From: Kiritimatiellia bacterium
GTDB lineage: Bacteria > Verrucomicrobiota > Kiritimatiellia > RFP12 > UBA1067
Reading direction: 5' to 3'
Length of the DNA: 10,822 bases
Assembly: GCA_028701555.1 (NCBI GenBank)
Contig: JAQVQN010000041.1
Span: 1-10,822 of the forward strand
Below the pieces are notes generated by a model. The model ran no database searches and had not been told where the DNA came from. It worked only from the letters and a program-made list of their open reading frames with translations. Shown here piece after piece: positions 6,588-10,822 of this stretch. The first letter of the stretch is position 1. Each line of letters opens with the position of its first letter. Position numbers and translations under genes: made by a program.

Positions 6588-7892
6588 CTATGCCTGCATG
6601 ATCGACCCGGCCACACCAGTGATAGTCTGACCGCTTTGCACGGGCGCCAGAGCCACGTCCAGCGTCAACCCTGTAGCGTCTGGCATGGCGATCTGCAGCT
6701 TCTCGCGTATCTTCTCGCCGCAGGCGGCCCGCAGAAAGACCCTGCCTGCATCCGGTAAAAGCTCAACCAGCCGCACAGCTTTGGCATGCTCCAAGTCCGG
6801 TATGGAAAACGACTCTAGAAACGCATTGTTCACAACCACAAAGAACCCGTCCGTGTCACACACGAATGCCGGCACCAAAGCTATCTCAAGCGCGGCATTG
6901 CCTTTGCGCAACTCGTCCATAGCCTTCTTACGCCGCTCGACATTGCGTATCATAAAAACCATGTTGTCACCGCGTGTCAGCGAGAAAATGCTGACTCCCA
7001 CTTCAGCCGTGAAAGATGTGCCGTCTTTTCGCAGACAACGAGCGTCCAACATGATATGGTGGTTCTCCATCAGATTGCTTTTAAGATGCCCCAACATCTG
7101 GCTGCTCATGCCCGTGATAATCTTGCCTATCGGCATATCCCATGAGTCTTCGCGGGCATATCCTAGCAAATCCGAGAACCGGGAGTTGCAATCAACCACA
7201 AAACCTTTGTCGTCAAGAATCAGAATCGCATCATATAAGCCGTTCATCAATTGGTAATAAAGCACACGCTGGTCCGGTTTGGCCCGCACGGGCACACCGT
7301 CTGACTCGGTAACCGCCTTGCCTTTCTCCGGGTCGGGGTCGGACTCTTTTGCAAGGCTACCGGCACTGTCAATCTTGGGCTCCTTTTCAGGCACACCATC
7401 TGTACCAACAGCCACAGCGGCCTTCCCTCCGAGAGCCGCCTTGCGCGCGGCCGCAAGCGCGGCCAGTCCCGCGCCCTGCGCCTTAGGCTTGATGCTTATG
7501 ATCGGGCGCAACTGCGCAACACCGCTACCGGAGGCTGGCACCGCCTTAAGAATCGGGGCCCTAACCGCTGCCTTCTCGTTGCCTGTTTCGGCAACAGTTC
7601 CTTTTTCATCCTGAGGCTGCGGCACCTCAACAGCCTTTGCCACGCCCTCAAGTCCGGAAGGTGCCACTCCGGTTTTCTCAGGCACACAGATCTTTTCCAT
7701 GCCTGGTACTGCCGTATCTAATGACAAAGCCCCCTCTTCGCCCATGCCGGAACCAACACTCTTTGTCTTTAGGCATGCATCAACTGCACCACCACCGTCC
7801 AACGGTGAAGCCGCATCAACAACCTCCGTAGCCTCCGCCTTTTCCGCGTCAGGTCGGTCAGCACTATCTTTTTTTCCAAACCAGAATTTCAT
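6588..7892 (-). CDS. Tandem PAS-domain sensor protein without output domain
   Basis: The 434-residue protein converges on pilT with a 5-bp gap. The chosen start is ATG 7892, giving MKFWFGKKDS; a TTG at 7955 would add 21 residues but falls inside a likely promoter. Residues about 10-205 are low-complexity (Ala, Gly, Val, Lys, Glu, Pro) and probably disordered. They contain a more ordered-looking patch PIISIKPKAQGAGLAALAAA at about 130-149. PAS1 (about 209-318) has DAILILDDKGFVVDCNSRF, LLGYARED, a CLRKDGTSF strand and a PAC-like end (IRNVERRK). PAS2 (about 333-433) has VCDTDGFFVVVNNAF and is more divergent. No kinase, GGDEF, EAL, HTH, methyl-accepting or membrane segment is seen. PAS domains bind ligands or partner proteins, so it may signal by protein contact. 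A link to pilus control is only suggested by location. I cannot name it. Confidence 0.8.
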   Translation of the reverse strand: MKFWFGKKDSADRPDAEKAEATEVVDAASPLDGGGAVDACLKTKSVGSGMGEEGALSLDTAVPGMEKICVPEKTGVAPSGLEGVAKAVEVPQPQDEKGTVAETGNEKAAVRAPILKAVPASGSGVAQLRPIISIKPKAQGAGLAALAAARKAALGGKAAVAVGTDGVPEKEPKIDSAGSLAKESDPDPEKGKAVTESDGVPVRAKPDQRVLYYQLMNGLYDAILILDDKGFVVDCNSRFSDLLGYAREDSWDMPIGKIITGMSSQMLGHLKSNLMENHHIMLDARCLRKDGTSFTAEVGVSIFSLTRGDNMVFMIRNVERRKKAMDELRKGNAALEIALVPAFVCDTDGFFVVVNNAFLESFSIPDLEHAKAVRLVELLPDAGRVFLRAACGEKIREKLQIAMPDATGLTLDVALAPVQSGQTITGVAGSIMQA

Positions 7893-7927
7893 CTGCCTTT
7901 TCCCGTTGTTACCAAGGTCTTCTATGT

Positions 7928-7955
7928 AATTTAGCAGATTCGGTGCCAATCTCAA
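7928..7955 (-). promoter_or_regulatory. Candidate sigma-70 promoter of the PAS gene
   Basis: On the minus strand, TTGAGA (7955-7950; five of six to TTGACA) is followed after 16 bp by TAAATT (7933-7928; four of six to TATAAT). Transcription would begin near 7921, leaving a leader of about 29 nt before ATG 7892. This favours that ATG over the TTG at 7955. Confidence 0.35.
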
Positions 7956-7975
7956 TCAAATTAACTGGCCGCCGC

Positions 7976-8005
7976 TTACCAAAAACCGTTCCTGTGGCAT
8001 GTAAT
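7976..8005 (+). promoter_or_regulatory. Candidate promoter of the HU-like gene
   Basis: TTACCA (7976-7981; four of six) and TGTAAT (8000-8005; five of six) are spaced by 18 bp. Transcription would start near 8012, inside the 12-bp dyad at 8009-8020, with a leader of about 39 nt before ATG 8051. The match is weak. Confidence 0.25.
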
Positions 8006-8050
8006 CTGCTTGTTTACAAGGTGAGCATAAACCACCTATTGGACACGAGA

Positions 8051-8986
8051 ATGAAAAAAAATAACTATAACAAAACCACTCTGGTCAGAGAATTGGCCTT
8101 TAACACCGGCATTCCGCAGAAAAAAGCGCGCGCTGTCTTAGATGCCTTGCGCCAGATTGCCTACCGCGAGGCTTGCGATCAAGGCATTACCATCCCCGGA
8201 ATATGCCGCCTAGACGTTATTAGGCGCAAGGCCCGCAAGATGAGAAATCCGCAAACCGGAGAAACTATTCTCATTGCTGAGCATGACTCGCTGAGGGTGC
8301 GGATACTTAAGAAGGCGCGAAACATCGTCACACCTCCACCGGAAAACATGGTTACTGTGGTTGAGACGCCGATAACTCCGAGCGTTATAGACGATTTTTC
8401 CAATGCCGTGTCTTTCTGTTGCGCGAAATGCGGTCAGGAGATAGAAGCGCCTTTGTCGGCCGCCGGCATGAACGCCGAATGTCCGGCCTGCGGCTCTACT
8501 GTGACAATCCCGAAAGATTCTGAACCCGGAACACTGCACGGGCCGCCTGCCGCCGCGCAGCCGCCTCCTCCTCCCGTTCCCGCGAGCCAGCCAGCCGCCA
8601 GCCCAAGCTTGCCGTCAGCGGCTTTTAACGCAACCAAGGCCAGTACGCTGCCGCCCCACCCCGGCATTCAAAACAAGTCACAAACCATCCGCATCGACTT
8701 GGCGGCGCTGGGCTTCGACAATGCCCCCGCCACCCCTCAGCCCCTTCCCCGCAAGCGCATGCTTTCCTTCTTCTGCAAAAATTGTTCGCAGGAGATCGAG
8801 GCCCCTGCCGACATGGCAGGCAGCGCCACAGAGTGCCCGTCGTGCGGTGTCAGTTTCGAGGTGCCTTTCTTTTCCGATCCTGGAACCCTCCACGGCAGTG
8901 ATCTGGAGCATAAACAGATGGATGCCACGACTCTCAAGAGCATCAAGAACCGTACAATCCGGATCGAAGTCCCGGACGACGTGTGA
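8051..8986 (+). CDS. HU/IHF-like DNA-binding protein with two zinc-ribbon modules
   Basis: Residues 1-92 of this 311-residue protein look like an HU/IHF-family domain. NKTTLVRELAFNTGIPQKKA (7-26) forms the N-terminal helices, GITIPGICRLDV (45-56) the sheet, and RKMRNPQTGETI (62-73) the beta-arm with the proline that intercalates into DNA. An unusual C-terminal half follows. Zinc ribbon 1 has cysteines 124, 127, 144 and 147; ribbon 2 has 242, 245, 262 and 265. Both share the spacing C-x2-C-x16-C-x2-C and a QEIEAP segment. Each is followed by a PGTLHG box (159-164 and 277-282) and later by TIRI (212-215 and 302-305). A Pro/Ala-rich linker (165-205) separates the copies. ATG 8051 begins the HU domain directly; the upstream in-frame extension to 7943 is not HU-like. 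Likely a nucleoid-associated or regulatory protein; ordinary HU is only about 90 residues. Confidence 0.85.
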   Translation: MKKNNYNKTTLVRELAFNTGIPQKKARAVLDALRQIAYREACDQGITIPGICRLDVIRRKARKMRNPQTGETILIAEHDSLRVRILKKARNIVTPPPENMVTVVETPITPSVIDDFSNAVSFCCAKCGQEIEAPLSAAGMNAECPACGSTVTIPKDSEPGTLHGPPAAAQPPPPPVPASQPAASPSLPSAAFNATKASTLPPHPGIQNKSQTIRIDLAALGFDNAPATPQPLPRKRMLSFFCKNCSQEIEAPADMAGSATECPSCGVSFEVPFFSDPGTLHGSDLEHKQMDATTLKSIKNRTIRIEVPDDV

Positions 8987-8993
8987 GATGAGA

Positions 8994-9046
8994 AATTAGG
9001 AGTCAGGAATTAGGAGTCAGGAATTTTTGTCCTGCTACTAATTCCT
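8994..9046. repeat. 14-bp direct repeat forming a hairpin
   Basis: AATTAGGAGTCAGG occurs twice in exact tandem (8994-9007 and 9008-9021), followed by another AATT. The second copy, as AGGAATTAGGAGTCAGG (9005-9021), pairs with CCTGCTACTAATTCCT (9031-9046) with one mismatch and one bulge around a 9-nt loop containing five Ts. It lies 7 bp after the stop of the HU-like gene and could act as its 3' end or be a member of a dispersed intergenic repeat family. Confidence 0.6.
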
Positions 9047-9076
9047 AATCCATCCTAAGCCTGTAATCTTGGCTAA

Positions 9077-9097
9077 AAAACCTTCGCTCTTGGTTTT
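9077..9097. terminator. Possible bidirectional terminator
   Basis: AAAACC (9077-9082) pairs with GGTTTT (9092-9097) around a 9-nt loop. It sits between the convergent ends of the HU-like gene and the M24 gene, 8 bp beyond the latter's stop. The stem is short and has only two G-C pairs, so it is a weak candidate. Confidence 0.35.
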
Positions 9098-9104
9098 CTG
9101 ACTA

Positions 9105-10289
9105 CTAGGCTATCACCACTAAATCCGGATCGCAAGGGGTCAGGTTGACACCGCCCGCAGTGCTCACCAGCACGGTGTCCTCGATGCCGACCGCCCCGGT
9201 TCCCGCAATCACGAACTTGGGCTCCAGCGCCAGGCACATGCCGGCTTCAAGAATATCTTTTGACCGCGGCCCAAGAACCGGCTGCTCGTTTATCACGATC
9301 CCGGTACCGTGTCCGACAAACTTGGCCTTCTGTTTCATGCCCATGAAACACCCCGTTAAACCGGCCTTTTCAGCCATTCCTAACGCCAGCGCGTAAAGCT
9401 CGTCACAACGCGCTCCGGGTTTGGCTGCCGCCGCCAGAGCCTCGCGGATCTCAATCGCAACCTGATGCGCCCTGACAGCTTCCTGCGCCAGACGCCCCAC
9501 CGCGAAGGTTCGAGTGCAGTCGGTTAGGTAACCGAAAAAATTAGCGGCCACATCCGCCATCACGGACATGCCGTCCTTCAAAACCACCCCGCTCTGCCCC
9601 ACCGGCAATGAGTTGTGCATGCCCGCCCCGCCCAATGCGAAGTCATAGGGCGACACTGCGGCCCCGTTGTCGCCGGCCAGCACCGTGCCCATGAAGGCCT
9701 CCATGCTTGCGCCGGCAACCCTGAAGATCCCCAGACTGCCTGCATCAAGCATCAGGCGGAACATCTCAACCGCCCACTGCTGGTCGGTCATCCCCGCTTC
9801 ATACACGTTCGGGAAACGCGCCACGACAGCAGCGTGCCTGCTCCCAGTCTTCTTCATCAGTCCGATCTCATAAGACGTCTTCACCGCGCGGCTACGCCGC
9901 AACAGCGCTGAGCCGTTTACCAGCTCAACTCCCGCGAAACAGGACGACAGCCTGCTCCAGTCGCTGAAGCTCAGTTCGTCGCCTTCCAGCATCATTTTTT
10001 TCGGCACAGTGACTTTAAACTCTGACAACATCCCTGAAATCTGCTCAGGCTTGCGCAGTTCCAGCACCCCCTCGCCCGACAGTCCGCAAGGCCGCCGCAC
10101 AAAAAAAACCGGCCGTCCTTCAGCAGGCAGATACACATAGCCCATGAAGATCCGGCCTGCCAGATAAAAAATGTTTACGTTGGAGCTGGCCAGAAACCCG
10201 TCTGCCCCGGCTTCGCGCACTAAAGCCTGCACACGCTGCCAACGTACGCCCAAATCATCCTTCAGTTCCGCCGCATATCCTGTGAACAT
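9105..10289 (-). CDS. M24 family metallopeptidase (Xaa-Pro peptidase type)
   Basis: This cytoplasmic 394-residue enzyme has the pita-bread fold of aminopeptidase P and prolidase and should cleave Xaa-Pro bonds in peptides with two metal ions. An N-terminal creatinase-like domain (about 10-135, with DGFLASSNVNIFYLAG at 30-45) precedes the catalytic domain (about 140-390). All five metal ligands are visible: D246 and D257 (ADVAANFFGYLTD), H327 (VGHGTG), E356 (LALEPK) and E370 (VGIEDT). H225 in GAGMHNSLPVG is the probable catalytic histidine. The GGAGMHNSLPVG segment differs from the PHg motif of classical aminopeptidase P and points to a distinct M24 branch. GAGGAG-type Shine-Dalgarno sequence stands 8 nt before the ATG. 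It is 22 bp downstream of the yggS-like gene, so the two are probably an operon. Length is normal; no signal peptide. Confidence 0.92.
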   Translation of the reverse strand: MFTGYAAELKDDLGVRWQRVQALVREAGADGFLASSNVNIFYLAGRIFMGYVYLPAEGRPVFFVRRPCGLSGEGVLELRKPEQISGMLSEFKVTVPKKMMLEGDELSFSDWSRLSSCFAGVELVNGSALLRRSRAVKTSYEIGLMKKTGSRHAAVVARFPNVYEAGMTDQQWAVEMFRLMLDAGSLGIFRVAGASMEAFMGTVLAGDNGAAVSPYDFALGGAGMHNSLPVGQSGVVLKDGMSVMADVAANFFGYLTDCTRTFAVGRLAQEAVRAHQVAIEIREALAAAAKPGARCDELYALALGMAEKAGLTGCFMGMKQKAKFVGHGTGIVINEQPVLGPRSKDILEAGMCLALEPKFVIAGTGAVGIEDTVLVSTAGGVNLTPCDPDLVVIA

Positions 10290-10297
10290 TAATGCAT

Positions 10298-10303
10298 CTC
10301 CTC
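10298..10303 (-). promoter_or_regulatory. Ribosome binding site of the M24 gene
   Basis: GAGGAG on the minus strand lies 8 nt before the ATG at 10289 and fixes this start. It lies in the 22-bp gap after the yggS-like gene. Confidence 0.65.
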
Positions 10304-10311
10304 GCGTGATA

Positions 10312-10822
10312 CTATTCGCCCGGTCTCCACTTGGGCCGGTGACCGAACAGCGCCGTGCCTAGGCGCACCCAGGTTGCCCCCTCCTCCACCGCCACTTCGT
10401 AATCATTGCTCATGCCCATCGAAAGCCGCGGCAGCCCAACGCCGAATTTTTGTTCCAGAGCGTCTCGCAACCCGCGCAGCCGCGCGAAAACCGGACGCGC
10501 CTGCTCCGCCTCCGGAAAGAAAGGCGCCATGGTCATCAACCCCGTCAGTGTCACGTTGCGGCACTCCAGCACTTTTTCCACCGCTGCGGGCGCTTCCTCC
10601 GGCGACATGCCGTCCTTGCTCGACTCGCCCGCGACATTGACCTCCAGCAGGATTTCCGGACGCTTGCCCGCCTCTTCCGCCACCCGCTCGATCTGCTCCA
10701 GCAGACGCAGCGAGTCGACTGAGTGGATCACCGAGAAAAGCTCCAGCGCGTGCCGCACCTTGTTGCGCTGCAGATGACCGATCATGTGCCACTCCGGACC
10801 ACCCACGCTCTGCGGTATCTTC
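10312..10822 (-). CDS. yggS: YggS/PLPBP family pyridoxal-phosphate protein (5' end cut off)
   Basis: This is the C-terminal part (about 169 residues) of a PLP-binding protein of the YggS/PROSC family. Members keep vitamin B6 and amino-acid homeostasis without a known enzyme reaction. Visible signatures are EWHMIGHLQRNK near the window edge, IHSVDS, EVNVAGESSKDGM, LTGLMTMAP, LSMGMSNDYEVAVEEGA and RLGTALFGHR at the end. These match the barrel strands and the phosphate-binding SMGMS-D and RIG-ALFG segments of the family. The reading frame continues to the window edge (KIPQSV before the WH motif), so the GTG near 10806 is not the start. The lysine that binds PLP lies in the missing part. The usual length is about 220-235 residues, so roughly 55-65 are outside. 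The TAG stop is 22 bp before the M24 gene. Confidence 0.93.
   Translation of the reverse strand, partial: KIPQSVGGPEWHMIGHLQRNKVRHALELFSVIHSVDSLRLLEQIERVAEEAGKRPEILLEVNVAGESSKDGMSPEEAPAAVEKVLECRNVTLTGLMTMAPFFPEAEQARPVFARLRGLRDALEQKFGVGLPRLSMGMSNDYEVAVEEGATWVRLGTALFGHRPKWRPGE

Larger units (their letters stand above)
7893..8050. promoter_or_regulatory. Divergent promoter region between the PAS and HU-like genes
   Basis: This 158-bp non-coding stretch separates two divergently transcribed genes, so both promoters must lie here unless either gene is read through. It contains the two candidate promoters listed separately and a 12-bp dyad (CTTGT-TT-ACAAG, 8009-8020) that could be an operator. Overlapping or adjacent signals would allow joint control of the two genes. 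Confidence 0.5.

Noticed and set aside
7893..7955. TTG start for the PAS protein at 7955
   Set aside because: The extra residues cover a good candidate promoter, and ATG 7892 opens with MKFWFGKK at a plausible leader distance.
7943..8050. Upstream extension of the HU-like gene
   Set aside because: The added 36 residues do not resemble an HU N-terminus, while ATG 8051 begins the domain exactly; the extension also crosses the promoter region.
10374..10777. Overlapping reading frames on both strands inside the yggS-like gene
   Set aside because: These are high-GC shadow frames; the yggS frame has clear family motifs through the same region.

Overview
The window looks like chromosome of a Gram-negative, pilus-bearing bacterium, most likely from the PVC superphylum (Kiritimatiellota, Lentisphaerota or Verrucomicrobiota type). 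The pointers are an outer-membrane secretin, a PilP-like protein carrying the motif RDPFWPLGY, a PilT that ends in the 'LRNA...RLVLFEKGQPYRD' type of TPR tail I associate with this superphylum, and zinc ribbons of the 'C..C.QEIEAP...C..CG' kind. This assignment comes from motif memory, not from a search.

Layout. Positions 1-303 hold no convincing gene, only short tandem repeats and a strong hairpin just before the first gene. Positions 304-4945 are a tightly packed plus-strand operon for the type IV pilus alignment complex and outer-membrane pore: pilM-like, pilN-like, pilO-like, pilP-like and secretin pilQ. ATGA overlaps join the first three, and gaps of 18-21 bp separate the rest. A 161-bp leader with several competing hairpins (4946-5106) precedes pilT (5107-6582), a retraction ATPase with an unusual C-terminal TPR extension. 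Converging on pilT with a 5-bp gap is a minus-strand gene (6588-7892) for a protein with a long disordered N-terminal region and two PAS domains but no output domain. Divergent from it, across a 158-bp promoter region, is a plus-strand gene (8051-8986) that joins an HU/IHF-like DNA-binding domain to a duplicated module of zinc ribbon, PGTLHG box and TIRI tail. After a repeat-rich hairpin and a likely terminator (8994-9097) come two minus-strand genes: an M24 (Xaa-Pro type) metallopeptidase (9105-10289) and, upstream of it and cut by the window edge, a YggS/PLPBP family pyridoxal-phosphate protein (10312 to beyond 10822).

How the genes work together. PilM, PilN, PilO and PilP would form the inner-membrane and periplasmic scaffold that connects the pilus motor to the PilQ pore, and PilT would power retraction. 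No extension ATPase (PilB), platform protein (PilC) or pilin is present, so those must lie elsewhere. The PAS protein and the HU-zinc-ribbon protein sit beside the pilus genes and could be regulators, but the sequence gives no direct proof. The YggS-M24 pair looks like an unrelated housekeeping operon.

The most unusual points are the PilT-TPR fusion, the HU protein with a duplicated zinc-ribbon module, the PilM-like protein that appears to lack the nucleotide-binding loops, and the multi-hairpin leader of pilT.
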